A stretch of 64,000 nucleotides of DNA from Sinanaerobacter chloroacetimidivorans (GTDB lineage Bacteria > Bacillota > Clostridia > Peptostreptococcales > Anaerovoracaceae), in NCBI RefSeq assembly GCF_018128545.1, contig NZ_JAGSND010000007.1, positions 161,015 to 225,014 on the forward strand, given 5' to 3'. The translations under genes and the position numbers were made by a program. Below are positions 17,033 through 26,034 of the stretch, one piece after another (within the stretch, counting starts at the first letter, position 1; each line of letters opens with the position of its first letter). A model generated the notes under the pieces. That model ran no database searches. It had not been told where the DNA came from and was given only the letters and a program-made list of their open reading frames with translations.

Positions 17033-17774
17033 TAGTTTAAATTTCATGCAGATTTTGTATGTTGAGGACGATGCCGGAACGTTGCAGGAAATGACAAACC
17101 TTCTGAAAAGGCATGCCGGAAAATTCTTTACCGCACGCGACGGAACGGAAGGTTTGGAAAAATATTATGCCCATCATCCCGATATCATCATTGTGGATCT
17201 TCTCATGCCTAAAATGGGAGGACTTGAAATGATTAAAAAACTGCGGGAGGCAAAGGAGCAATGCCATGTTATCATTACGACTGCGCTGAGCGATGTGGAT
17301 ATGATTTTAAAGGCAGTCGATCTTGGAATTGATAAATATATCATCAAGCCAATTAATATTGATACACTTCTGGATGAACTGAATAAAGCGGCCTTGAAGA
17401 AAGTAAAAGAGAAAAACCTGAGTGCTGTTATTGAAGGTGACAATAAGAGAAAAATTGAAAATGAAATCAAGAAAACGATGACCAAGTTCTTGAAAGATAA
17501 TACCGGAAAAGGCCCGAAGGATGTCAGCATTTTCATTACAGGGAATATCGTCGATATTACAGCGATAGATACCTTGACCCTGATGGAGAGAAAGATGATT
17601 GAGAACGGCAGGAACTATGCTATAATTGAAAACAATAGAAAATACTTCTATTTGATTAAAGACAAAGAAATATGTGAATTGCTTTATGATACCATTGGGA
17701 AACGGGCTGAAATTCAACAAATCGTGGTGAATGCAGAGCGTGGGATGGATAAAATTAAAGTAATTCTGGAATAG
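17016..17774 (+). CDS. Response regulator fused to an MpsC/DUF2294-like domain
   Basis: Residues about 8-125 are a receiver domain (ILYVEDDAGTLQEM; phospho-acceptor Asp near 59 in IIIVDLLMPKMGG; Lys in YIIKPI). There is no DNA-binding output. From about 145 onward the sequence (KFLKDNTGKGPKDVSIFITGNIVDI...LTLMERKMI) resembles DUF2294, also named MpsC after a sodium/bicarbonate-associated system. I know of this domain mainly as a stand-alone ~120-residue protein, so the fusion is unusual. ATG 17016 has GGAGG upstream; an in-frame ATG at 16992 lies deeper in the kinase gene. The gene is followed by a terminator. Confidence 0.8.
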   Translation: MNEVSNSLNFMQILYVEDDAGTLQEMTNLLKRHAGKFFTARDGTEGLEKYYAHHPDIIIVDLLMPKMGGLEMIKKLREAKEQCHVIITTALSDVDMILKAVDLGIDKYIIKPINIDTLLDELNKAALKKVKEKNLSAVIEGDNKRKIENEIKKTMTKFLKDNTGKGPKDVSIFITGNIVDITAIDTLTLMERKMIENGRNYAIIENNRKYFYLIKDKEICELLYDTIGKRAEIQQIVVNAERGMDKIKVILE

Positions 17775-17826
17775 AATATGTAACATTGGAAGTTTAAAAA
17801 GAAAACAACCGTTCGCTTTTATTAGG

Positions 17827-17869
17827 ACCAATGCAAAAGTATATGCTTTTGTATTGGTTTTTTTTATGT
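17827..17869 (+). terminator. Intrinsic terminator of the two-component pair
   Basis: ACCAATGCAAAAG pairs with CTTTTGTATTGGT across a short loop, followed by eight T. It lies about 55 bases after the response regulator stop. Confidence 0.88.
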
Positions 17870-17937
17870 TTTATTTACTGTTCGTGCTGTTCTGATAAGC
17901 AATTATCGGATCAATAAAAAGAAAGGAAGGATTTATT

Positions 17938-20244
17938 ATGGCTAAAAAAATTATCGCTCTATTGTTCATTTCAGTACTGGTAATTTCAAGTGCGGGGTTT
18001 GTGTTCGCCGACACGGAATATGTTGTAAAAAACGGAGATGTTCTATGGAAGATCGCCGAGAAGTACAATACGACATATCAAAATCTGGCCGAATATAACA
18101 AGATTGCAGATCCCAATTTGATTTACCCGAATCAGACCATCCGCATTCCGGACGGTAAAACGAGCCCAGATACAGGTTCTCAGACGCCCGCTGCCCCGCC
18201 TGCACCTGCTGCTTCGGAGGCAACTGCTTTTGAAAAATTTGTCGGCGATATCGACGTCAATTATGCTGCCGGCGTAGCAACGAAAATAGCTTCCTGCGGC
18301 TCCAACCCGGATCTAGGATTCAGACAGGCCGGTTCAACAGGTGAATATGCGGCTGCGGATTACCTGTACAATGAATTCAAGAGCATCGGATTGACAAATG
18401 TCAGAAAAGAAGCTGTAAAAGTAGATACCTGGGAGTATAAAAAAGGAGAGATTTATTATACCGACGGCAAAGGCACAGAACAAAAAATCCTCCTTGGAGG
18501 CTACCAGACAACCCTGGTTGCAGATAACGAAGCGGTCGACGTAATCTATGCGGGAACCGGCAGGACTGAAGATTATCAGGGATTGGACCCAAAAGGAAAG
18601 TTGGTCATCATCGAAGTGGACCAGTATAATGACTACTGGATTTCAAAACCTGCCTACGAGGCTCATCTGCGAGGTGCGAAAGCCGTACTGGCAGTACCGG
18701 TAGGAGGTTACGGACAACATTCCGATGACACGCTGTCATCACAGGATATCTGCGGCCCGGCAGACGCGCCTGTATTCGCCATTTCCGTTAAAGATGCAAA
18801 TGCTTTGAAGGATTTAATCAGCAAATCTTCTGCAGGCTCCGTCAAAGTAAGACTATCTGCCGATTCACAGGTAAAAAGAGACGGGACATCCTATAATGTT
18901 GTCGGAGAGATCCCGGGAAAGAACCCGGATGAGATCATTTTCCTGATCGGACATTATGACGGATACTATCATGCATGGCATGATAACGCTTCCGGTATTG
19001 CCCTTGCTGCGAGCATTGCAAAATCAGTAATCACTACCGGTTATCAGCCGGATAAAACGATCGTGGTCATAGGCCATGGCGCGGAAGAATGGGGATTGAC
19101 AGACAGCCATTATGACTGGGCAATCGGCTCATTTAAACAGATCATGGTAAATCATCCTGAATGGCAGACTAAGGGTTTTGCCGTGATCAATCTTGAAAGC
19201 GGCGTTGCAAGAAATGACGACGACGAATACCTGATCAAGTCAACCCATGAAATACAGAATGCTGTCAGAGAAAGCGCTATTGGCTATACCGGTCCTGCGC
19301 CTGCTAACGGGAAGATCGAAGTGAAATCGCCCACCTCGACATGGGCGGAGGATTTCTCTTATTCATTGACTGGTATCCCGACAATGGTCTATCAGCGGCA
19401 TAACAGAAACTTTTCCGAAAAGTCATATCATACGAATTACGACGTGAAGGCCGATGCGTGGAGTCCGGAAAATTACGCTTACTCACATAAGATCTTTGGA
19501 AAAATCCTCTTCGATTTTGATCAGATGGCAGTGAAGCCTCTGGACTACACAACAAGATTCAAGGCATTGAAAGAGACAATCGATCCTGATTTTTATCCGA
19601 ATGTGGAGGCTATGAACGCATTATTGGATCAGGCGATTGCCGCCGGAGGAAAGCTGAACCAGAAGATCGATTCGATCAATACCCGGTATTCGGCAGCAGT
19701 CACTGCCGGAGATGCAGCGAAAATTGAAAGTATCAGAGCTGAAGCAAAGGTCTTTAATCTGAAACTGGCGGCAATGAATAAAGAGACCTTCCTTGACTTT
19801 ACAAGCCTTAACTGGGGCGATAACATCATTTTCCCGACAGAAGCTCCTATCGGAAATCTGGCAGTTTTAGCAGATGCGGTCAAAGCGCTGGAAAGCGGTG
19901 ATGCCGAGACAGCCTTAGACGAATATTTATGGCAGATTGATGATAATTGGACTGCATATGGAATGAGCAAGGAGACTTATCAATATTTTATTGATCAAGT
20001 GATGAACCAGCCTACTGACAGATTGGCATGGGGTGCGAACATGATAAAGAACGGCAATTTGGACTTGTATGATGTCATTCAATCGTTAACAGCAAAGAGG
20101 GATGCAGGTACCAAGGACTTTACCGACGATATCGCAGTATTGAAAGCCGGCATGGAAGACCAGAAGGCGAAACTTGACAAGCTTGCAGGTAAGGAATACA
20201 GTGACCTGCAGCAATTTATAACGTCTGTCAATTCAATCTTATAA
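17938..20244 (+). CDS. Secreted LysM-anchored M28-family peptidase
   Basis: The 768-residue protein has a signal peptide ending near AGFVFA, one LysM peptidoglycan-binding domain (about 25-70: YVVKNGDVLWKIAEKYNTTYQNL...), a Pro/Ala-rich linker and a PA-like insert. The M28 zinc aminopeptidase domain follows, with ligands in GHYDGYYHAWHDNASG (about 337-352) and GHGAEEWG (about 380-387). About 200 residues of helical C-terminal extension end the chain. It likely releases amino acids from peptides at the cell wall, which suits an amino acid fermenter. GGAAGG precedes ATG 17938. A strong terminator follows, so the gene is probably monocistronic. Confidence 0.88.
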   Translation: MAKKIIALLFISVLVISSAGFVFADTEYVVKNGDVLWKIAEKYNTTYQNLAEYNKIADPNLIYPNQTIRIPDGKTSPDTGSQTPAAPPAPAASEATAFEKFVGDIDVNYAAGVATKIASCGSNPDLGFRQAGSTGEYAAADYLYNEFKSIGLTNVRKEAVKVDTWEYKKGEIYYTDGKGTEQKILLGGYQTTLVADNEAVDVIYAGTGRTEDYQGLDPKGKLVIIEVDQYNDYWISKPAYEAHLRGAKAVLAVPVGGYGQHSDDTLSSQDICGPADAPVFAISVKDANALKDLISKSSAGSVKVRLSADSQVKRDGTSYNVVGEIPGKNPDEIIFLIGHYDGYYHAWHDNASGIALAASIAKSVITTGYQPDKTIVVIGHGAEEWGLTDSHYDWAIGSFKQIMVNHPEWQTKGFAVINLESGVARNDDDEYLIKSTHEIQNAVRESAIGYTGPAPANGKIEVKSPTSTWAEDFSYSLTGIPTMVYQRHNRNFSEKSYHTNYDVKADAWSPENYAYSHKIFGKILFDFDQMAVKPLDYTTRFKALKETIDPDFYPNVEAMNALLDQAIAAGGKLNQKIDSINTRYSAAVTAGDAAKIESIRAEAKVFNLKLAAMNKETFLDFTSLNWGDNIIFPTEAPIGNLAVLADAVKALESGDAETALDEYLWQIDDNWTAYGMSKETYQYFIDQVMNQPTDRLAWGANMIKNGNLDLYDVIQSLTAKRDAGTKDFTDDIAVLKAGMEDQKAKLDKLAGKEYSDLQQFITSVNSIL

Positions 20245-20312
20245 TGAAAGGCAAAGCATAATTTCGCTAAAATAAACGAAGTTGACAAGAGTCATACTTA
20301 TATGGTCTAACG

Positions 20313-20341
20313 AAAAAGGCGGGGGTCACCCGCCTTTTTTG
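20313..20341 (+). terminator. Intrinsic terminator of the peptidase gene
   Basis: AAAAAGGCGGG pairs with CCCGCCTTTTTT in a compact G+C-rich hairpin ending in T. Confidence 0.9.
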
Positions 20342-20472
20342 TCCCTAACCCGCATCAACAGATAAAGTTTTCCTTTCGTTTTATGATATACTGATATACC
20401 TTATATCTAAGCAGATGTATAATAAATTAGAAACAAGCTATAGGAGATTAATAATTAATAGGAGAAAATGGA

Positions 20473-20958
20473 ATGAGAGAAATGCGAAGAACTGACAGGA
20501 AAATTAATGAGGAAGAAGCATTAAAAATTTTGATGGAAGGTGAATATGGAATTCTTGCCACTGTAGATGATGATGGACAACCATACGGAGTACCATTAAG
20601 TTACGTAGTAATAGATAACAGTATCTATTATCATAGTACCAATGCAGGTGGTTATAAGCATGGCAATATCTTAAACAATAACAAAGTTAGCTTTACTGTT
20701 GTTGGGAATACCCAAGTTCTGCCGGACAAATTCGGAACGTTATTTGAAAGTGCTATTGCATTTGGAGAGGCTGATATTGTAAATGATGAAGAAGAGAGAA
20801 TGTTGGCTTTCAGAGAGTTTCTCAAGAAATATTCTGAAGGGTTTCTGACCGAAGGTGAAAAGTATATACAAAGTGCCGGACCAAAAGCAATGATTGTAAA
20901 AATATCGATTGATCGTCTGACAGGCAAACGTAAAACAAACTTAAACATACATAAATAA
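20473..20958 (+). CDS. Pyridoxamine 5'-phosphate oxidase-like flavin-binding protein (NimA type)
   Basis: A split-barrel flavoprotein of 161 residues: LMEGEYGILATVDDDGQPYGVPLSYVV and YYHSTNAGGYKHGNILNNNKVSFTVVG are characteristic of the NimA/PNPOx-like group, several members of which reduce nitroimidazoles or bind FMN or haem. The physiological substrate is not apparent. GGAG lies eight bases upstream of ATG 20473. The gene is co-directional with the sigma-54 activator downstream but 67 bases separate them and no functional link is evident. Confidence 0.8.
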   Translation: MREMRRTDRKINEEEALKILMEGEYGILATVDDDGQPYGVPLSYVVIDNSIYYHSTNAGGYKHGNILNNNKVSFTVVGNTQVLPDKFGTLFESAIAFGEADIVNDEEERMLAFREFLKKYSEGFLTEGEKYIQSAGPKAMIVKISIDRLTGKRKTNLNIHK

Positions 20959-21025
20959 ATCACATAATTCAACAATGGAGAAGGCTTGGAACACGTAATG
21001 GAACTATCCAGTGAGGTGAATCACC

Positions 21026-22930
21026 ATGAACGGAACAGGAAATTATAAAGAGATCATCAAACGGTCGCATGAGCGGTCAATTCAATACGGCGTCGAAAAA
21101 GACAGACCGGGTCCCAAGCGGATATTGAAAGGAAACGAACTGGCGGATGTTCTGGAAGAAAATGAAGCGTTGATTCAGATTGCCAAACCTTTTATGGAAA
21201 TCCTGTATGATATGCTGAGGGGGTCCGGCTTTTCTATCTATCTTACGGATCGATTCGGAGTGGTGCTGACGATTATCGGGGATGATGACATTCTTGAGGC
21301 CCAAACGAAAGTGGGAATTGTTGTAGGTTCTGATATGAGTGAAAAGAGCTCCGGGACAAATTCCATGGGTGCCGCGCTGCATGAGGATTGCTCTATCCAA
21401 ACCTCGGGAGAGGATCATTTTATCACAGCCTTTTATATCTGGACCTGTTCGGCAGCGATCATTCACAATGAAAACGGATCAATCCTCGGATGCCTGAACC
21501 TGACCGGACGGCGTCAATCTGCCCATCCCCATACTCTTGGCCTGGTCGTAGCAGCAGTAAAGTCAATCGAGCATCAACTGACAGCTGAGAAAACGGAAAC
21601 AAAATTACGGGAGGCATACGAATACCTGAACACAGTGCTGGATTCCATGAACTCCGGATTTTTTGCGGCTGATACCAATGGCGTCATCAAGGCTGTAAAC
21701 AATAGCCTGTGCAGTATGCTGGAAATAGAAAAAGAAGGGATTCTTCATAAGAAAGCCAACCAGATACTGGAAAACTGGGAGTCGATTCTGGAACAACTCC
21801 GGGAGAAGAATACTTTTGAAAACAGGGAAATCATCTACTTTGGAAATCAGAAGAAAAACCGGTTCGATTTAAGTGTTTTTCCAATTAAGAATGAAAATGA
21901 TAAGATGACCGGGGCCGTGGCAATTTTTAAAGACATACAAAAGGTTTACAATATGGTCAACAAGTATACGGGAATGTCTGCTGCTTATACGTTTGATGAT
22001 ATCATCGGAGAAAGTAAGAGCGTTATGAAGCTGAAGGCACAAGCAAAGAGCATTTCCGACAGCCCTTCCACCGTTTTGATCCAAGGGGAAAGCGGCACGG
22101 GGAAAGAGCTGATTGCCCAATCTATTCATAATAACAGCAGCAGGAGAAACGGCAGTTTCGTAGCAATCAACTGCGGGGCAATCCCGAAAAGCCTGATTGA
22201 AAGTGAACTCTTCGGATACGAAGAAGGGGCATTCACTGGAGCAAAAAGAGGAGGTCATCCGGGGAAGTTTGAATTGGCCAACGGGGGAACGCTATTTTTG
22301 GATGAAATAGGCGAAATGCCGCTGGATATGCAAGTGAGCCTTTTGCGGGTATTGCAGGAAGGCTGTGTAAACAGACTGGGCGGAAATAAATGCACCATCA
22401 CGGATGTGAGAATTATTGCGGCCACAAATAAGGACCTCAAAAAAGAAATCGAACGCGGCACTTTCCGTGAAGATCTCTACTATCGGTTAAGTGTGATCCC
22501 AATTTACGTACCGCCCCTTCGGGAAAGAGAAGGTGACGTGGAGCTGTTGATAAAGCACTTTTTGAAAGTCAAAGCGGTGAAGCTTGGAAAACCAATACCG
22601 AAGGTACAGCCGGACATTTACGAAAAGCTGATTCGGTATCGCTGGCCGGGGAACATTAGAGAAATGGAAAACTGCATCGAGAACATTGTGAATATGGACG
22701 GAAACACCTCCTTTGGATTTGAAGCTTGGGAAACGGAACGACCGGCGGAACCGGCAGCGGAGAGACTTTCTTATGATATGTGTTCTTTAGAGGAGTGGGA
22801 GAAAAAGGCAATCCTGGCGTGCGTTGAGAAATGTAATGGAAATATAACAAGGGCAGCACAGGTATTGGGAGTAAACAGAAGCACACTTCATGCAAAAATC
22901 AATAAATACAAGCAGGAAAAAAGCGTTTAA
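21026..22930 (+). CDS. Sigma-54-dependent activator (GAF-PAS-AAA+-Fis)
   Basis: An AcoR-like enhancer-binding protein. The N-terminal ~190 residues include a GAF-type sensor (GSDMSEKSSGTNSMGAALHED), then a PAS domain (about 200-310). The AAA+ domain (about 325-560) has Walker A GESGTGKE near 353, GAFTGA near 400 and REDLYYRLSVIP. A Fis helix-turn-helix closes the protein (NITRAAQVLGVNRSTLHAKINKY). GAGGTGA precedes ATG 21026. It lies immediately upstream of an alcohol dehydrogenase gene with its own -24/-12 promoter, so it probably controls that gene in response to an alcohol, aldehyde or diol signal. Confidence 0.92.
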   Translation: MNGTGNYKEIIKRSHERSIQYGVEKDRPGPKRILKGNELADVLEENEALIQIAKPFMEILYDMLRGSGFSIYLTDRFGVVLTIIGDDDILEAQTKVGIVVGSDMSEKSSGTNSMGAALHEDCSIQTSGEDHFITAFYIWTCSAAIIHNENGSILGCLNLTGRRQSAHPHTLGLVVAAVKSIEHQLTAEKTETKLREAYEYLNTVLDSMNSGFFAADTNGVIKAVNNSLCSMLEIEKEGILHKKANQILENWESILEQLREKNTFENREIIYFGNQKKNRFDLSVFPIKNENDKMTGAVAIFKDIQKVYNMVNKYTGMSAAYTFDDIIGESKSVMKLKAQAKSISDSPSTVLIQGESGTGKELIAQSIHNNSSRRNGSFVAINCGAIPKSLIESELFGYEEGAFTGAKRGGHPGKFELANGGTLFLDEIGEMPLDMQVSLLRVLQEGCVNRLGGNKCTITDVRIIAATNKDLKKEIERGTFREDLYYRLSVIPIYVPPLREREGDVELLIKHFLKVKAVKLGKPIPKVQPDIYEKLIRYRWPGNIREMENCIENIVNMDGNTSFGFEAWETERPAEPAAERLSYDMCSLEEWEKKAILACVEKCNGNITRAAQVLGVNRSTLHAKINKYKQEKSV

Positions 22931-23037
22931 ATAATTTTTGATGCAGATCGGCGGAAGTGTTAATATATTGCCAATGGAATGAGATCTTCGACTGAACGAA
23001 AAAACAACAGTGTTGGAAAATGCAACTGAAATTTTAT

Positions 23038-23074
23038 AAAAAGTGTTGTTATTTACAACACTTTTTGTGTTTTT
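23038..23074 (+). terminator. Intrinsic terminator after the sigma-54 activator gene
   Basis: AAAAAGTGTTGT pairs with ACAACACTTTTT with a five-base loop and T-rich tail. It isolates the activator from the sigma-54 promoter downstream. Confidence 0.9.
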
Positions 23075-23128
23075 GTCTTGGATAAAAAATAAAGTTCCGA
23101 AAATCAACGTTTTTATGAGGAACGCGAC

Positions 23129-23145
23129 TTGGCATAACAATTGCA
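23129..23145 (+). promoter_or_regulatory. Sigma-54 (-24/-12) promoter for the alcohol dehydrogenase
   Basis: TTGGCATAACAATTGCA has the GG and GC dinucleotides ten bases apart and the TTGCA -12 box. It is 62 bases before the ATG of the dehydrogenase and downstream of a cognate-looking activator gene. Confidence 0.9.
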
Positions 23146-23206
23146 AATCATATAATGCATATTGAATAAAATAAATTTTTAACAATGTAAAGAAAGAGGG
23201 TTTATT

Positions 23207-24379
23207 ATGTTAAGATTTACATTACCGCGAGATATGTATTATGGAAAAGGTTCCTTGGAACAACTGAAAAATTTAAAGGGCAAAAAGGCCATCCTGGTTC
23301 TTGGCGGCGGCTCCATGAAAAAGTTCGGTTTTGTGGACCGTGCGGTTGCATACTTGAAGGAAGCCGGAATTGAAACCATATTGTTTGAAAATGTTGAGCC
23401 GGACCCATCGGTGGAAACCGTTATGAAGGGCGCTGAAATGATGAGAGAATTCGAACCGGACTGGATCATTTCCATGGGCGGAGGTTCTCCCATTGACGCA
23501 GCAAAAGCAATGTGGGTATTTTATGAGTATCCGGAAACTTCTTTTGAAGATATTATTCAGCCATTCTCCTTCCCAACATTAAGACAGAAAGCACAGTTCA
23601 TTGCCATTCCGTCCACATCAGGTACGGCAACAGAAGTAACAGCATTTTCCGTTATCACAGACTATGCAAAAGGTGTCAAATATCCGCTGGCTGACTATAA
23701 TATCACTCCTGACATTGCAATTGTTGACCCGGATCTTGCTGAAACAATGCCTCCTACGTTGACAGCCCATACCGGGATGGACGCACTGACTCATGCAGTG
23801 GAAGCATACGTGTCCACCTTAAATTCCCCTTTTACTGATCCGCTGGCAATCAAGGCGATTCAGATGGTATTTGATTATCTTCCGGCTTCATTCAATGGTG
23901 ATATGGCTGCAAGAGAACAAATGCACTATGCACAGTGCATGGCAGGTCAGGCATTTACCAATGCTTTACTGGGTATTGTCCACTCCATGGCGCATAAGAC
24001 CGGTGCAGCATTCTCGACCGGACACATTCCTCACGGATGCGCAAATGCAATCTACCTGCCATATGTCATCAAGTTCAATGCGAAAAATGCGGAAGACAGA
24101 TATGCTGATATTGCAAGAAGCGTAGGAATCACAGGAACAAATGCAGAATGCGTAAAACAGCTCTGCGAAAAAATTGATGCATACAATGGTTCTCTTGGAA
24201 TTCCAAAGAGTCTGAAAGAATTTGGCATTTTGGAAGATGAATTCAAAGAAAAAATCGGAAAAATTGCTGAATTGGCGGTTGCTGATGCTTGCACAGGTTC
24301 AAATCCAAGATCGATTACTCCGGCAGAAATGGAAAAACTGTTTGCATGTACATACTATGGAACAGAAGTAGATTTCTAA
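23207..24379 (+). CDS. Iron-containing alcohol dehydrogenase
   Basis: A group III NAD(P)-dependent alcohol dehydrogenase of 390 residues. The cofactor region has MGGGSPIDAAKAMW and IPSTSGTATEVTAFSVIT; the metal ligands lie in MDALTHAVEAY and HSMAHKTGAAFSTGHIPHGCANA. It resembles clostridial butanol/ethanol dehydrogenases and probably reduces aldehydes to alcohols to dispose of electrons. It has its own sigma-54 promoter and terminator, so it is a regulated single-gene unit. Substrate cannot be read from the sequence. Confidence 0.93.
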   Translation: MLRFTLPRDMYYGKGSLEQLKNLKGKKAILVLGGGSMKKFGFVDRAVAYLKEAGIETILFENVEPDPSVETVMKGAEMMREFEPDWIISMGGGSPIDAAKAMWVFYEYPETSFEDIIQPFSFPTLRQKAQFIAIPSTSGTATEVTAFSVITDYAKGVKYPLADYNITPDIAIVDPDLAETMPPTLTAHTGMDALTHAVEAYVSTLNSPFTDPLAIKAIQMVFDYLPASFNGDMAAREQMHYAQCMAGQAFTNALLGIVHSMAHKTGAAFSTGHIPHGCANAIYLPYVIKFNAKNAEDRYADIARSVGITGTNAECVKQLCEKIDAYNGSLGIPKSLKEFGILEDEFKEKIGKIAELAVADACTGSNPRSITPAEMEKLFACTYYGTEVDF

Positions 24380-24417
24380 GAATTAATTTTTATTGTGACC
24401 AACTGACAAAAAATAAG

Positions 24418-24446
24418 ATGCCGTTCAAACGAATGGCATTTTTATA
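24418..24446 (+). terminator. Intrinsic terminator of the alcohol dehydrogenase gene
   Basis: ATGCCGTTC and GAATGGCAT form a short stem around AAAC, followed by a T-rich tract. Confidence 0.8.
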
Positions 24447-24449
24447 TTT

Positions 24450-24462
24450 TTGGTGAAACCAA
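24450..24462. promoter_or_regulatory. Likely GntR/FadR-family operator
   Basis: TTGGTGAAACCAA is a perfect 5-3-5 palindrome. It matches the TTGGT-N3-ACCAA pattern known for FCD-type GntR regulators such as PdhR. It sits at the -35 position ahead of a GntR/FCD gene, pointing to autoregulation. Confidence 0.65.
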
Positions 24463-24503
24463 TTGTTTTTTGGTTTATATAAGTATAAAATAATAAACAT
24501 CCC

Positions 24504-24517
24504 ATGTTTATAAACAT
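24504..24517. promoter_or_regulatory. 14-bp perfect palindrome ahead of the GntR gene
   Basis: ATGTTTATAAACAT is fully symmetric and is flanked by CC and GG, extending the dyad. It lies about 30 bases before the GntR start codon, so it is either a second operator or a leader hairpin. Confidence 0.45.
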
Positions 24518-24548
24518 AGGATTAATAAATAATTAAAGGAAAATTATA

Positions 24549-25250
24549 ATGGATAATTTCGGATTTAAAAATATTGAATATAAAAATATTGCACAACAAA
24601 TTGTAGATCAAATTTGTAAAGCAATTGCAGAAGGAAAATATAAACCTGGAGACCGAATACCTACAGAACAAGACTTGGCTAAAAGCTTAAATGTCGGAAG
24701 AAATTCCGTTAGAGAAGCGATTAAAATATTAGTAGCATTTGGTATTTTAGAAATTCGGCGCGCAGAAGGAACCTTTGTATGTAAAACTATTTCACAAAAT
24801 ATGATTAACCCATTGATTTATGGAATTATTTTAAGCAGCGGAAATTTAAATGAGGAGATGATTGAATTTCAAATTGCTATAGATAAGGCAATGTCAAGAA
24901 TGTGTATTCAGAGATATACGGAACAAGATTTAGAAAAATTAACGCAAGCATACGAGAATTTAATGGAAACATTGGATAAAAAAGATTATGATCTTGATGA
25001 AATCTATGCAAAGGATAAAAATTTTCATGAAATCATTGCGGAATCTACTCATAATGAATTTATGAAAATGATGCATAAGTCAATATGGGAATTATTAGAT
25101 AAAATTATCAAGCAGGAAATTCGTACAAGCTTATATCATCATGAGGGAAGGATGAGAGAAATGCACACCCAAATATATAAAGCTATTGTAAGTAAGGATG
25201 AAGAAGCGGTGACGAATGCTATAAAGAAAAATTACGATACGCAGGAATAG
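24549..25250 (+). CDS. GntR-family transcriptional regulator with FCD domain
   Basis: The N-terminal winged helix (about 12-75) contains KPGDRIPTEQDLAKSLNVGRNSVREAIKILVAFGILEIRRAEGTFV, typical of the FadR subgroup. The C-terminal all-helical FCD ligand-binding domain (about 95-225) carries the metal- or ligand-binding Asp/His set (KDKNFHEIIAESTHNEF, HHEGRMREMHTQIYKAI). Such regulators respond to organic acids, often 2-oxo or hydroxy acids. The binding-site candidate at 24450-24462 supports autoregulation. It is the nearest classical repressor to the fhs-panB-vor operon and could sense an intermediate of it. Codon use is more A+T-rich than in the flanking metabolic genes. Confidence 0.88.
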   Translation: MDNFGFKNIEYKNIAQQIVDQICKAIAEGKYKPGDRIPTEQDLAKSLNVGRNSVREAIKILVAFGILEIRRAEGTFVCKTISQNMINPLIYGIILSSGNLNEEMIEFQIAIDKAMSRMCIQRYTEQDLEKLTQAYENLMETLDKKDYDLDEIYAKDKNFHEIIAESTHNEFMKMMHKSIWELLDKIIKQEIRTSLYHHEGRMREMHTQIYKAIVSKDEEAVTNAIKKNYDTQE

Positions 25251-25292
25251 GAATAGAGCCCCATAGAAGTATTCGGAAAGGAGAGCCATATT

Positions 25293-26021
25293 ATGTTTAG
25301 CGTTGCAGTGTGTGATGATGAAGTGATTTTTGCAGAACATATAGCAGCTATATGCAATAATATTCTTAAAGAACACTTTAAAAAGGAAGAAGCATTTTCG
25401 GTTCATTTGTTTTCAAATGGTCACGATTTGATTGCGAAACATGGAAATAGTATTTGGTACGATATTATTTTTTTGGATATTTTAATGGATCAAATTGATG
25501 GAATAACTGTGGCCGCTAATATCCGTAAGAAAGATAAAAATGTTAAAATTGTTTTTCTGACATCATCTATAGAATTTGCTTTAAAAGGATATGAAGTCCA
25601 AGCCTATCAATATTTGATGAAATCCTTTAATGAATCGAACGAGCGAAAGCAGCTTGAAATCATAATGGATCAAATTATATCTGAAAAGAATAAAGGAAAA
25701 TGGTTTTTCTTCAAGGATGGGACAGGATTTAGAAGGATTTCAACAGATAACATTTTGTATTTTGAAATATCAGGAAGGAAAACAGCGATACATACAACGA
25801 ACGGAAAAATTATATTAAATGAAAAATTAAGTGAAATATCAAAACAATTAGATAAAGAACAATTTATACAATGTCATCAAAGTTATATTGTTAATTTTAA
25901 ATATGCGGTTGAAATTCAAAGATATAAATTGTTTTTAACAAATGAAGAAATGATTCCGCTGAGCAGAAAATATTGGGAAAGTGTAAAGACTGCTTTTTTA
26001 AAAAATGTTTCTACTAGATAG
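25293..26021 (+). CDS. LytTR-family response regulator (AgrA-like)
   Basis: The receiver domain (about 1-120) has the acidic pair CDDE, the phospho-acceptor Asp near 61 in IIFLDILMD, and KS where KP is usual. The LytTR DNA-binding domain (about 135-238) includes ILYFEISGRKTAIHTTNGK and FIQCHQSYIVNFKYAVEI. AAAGGAG precedes ATG 25293. It overlaps the upstream region of the histidine kinase gene, its evident partner. A+T-rich like its neighbours. The signal and targets are not apparent. Confidence 0.9.
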   Translation: MFSVAVCDDEVIFAEHIAAICNNILKEHFKKEEAFSVHLFSNGHDLIAKHGNSIWYDIIFLDILMDQIDGITVAANIRKKDKNVKIVFLTSSIEFALKGYEVQAYQYLMKSFNESNERKQLEIIMDQIISEKNKGKWFFFKDGTGFRRISTDNILYFEISGRKTAIHTTNGKIILNEKLSEISKQLDKEQFIQCHQSYIVNFKYAVEIQRYKLFLTNEEMIPLSRKYWESVKTAFLKNVSTR

Positions 26022-26034
26022 GAAGCTTACTACG

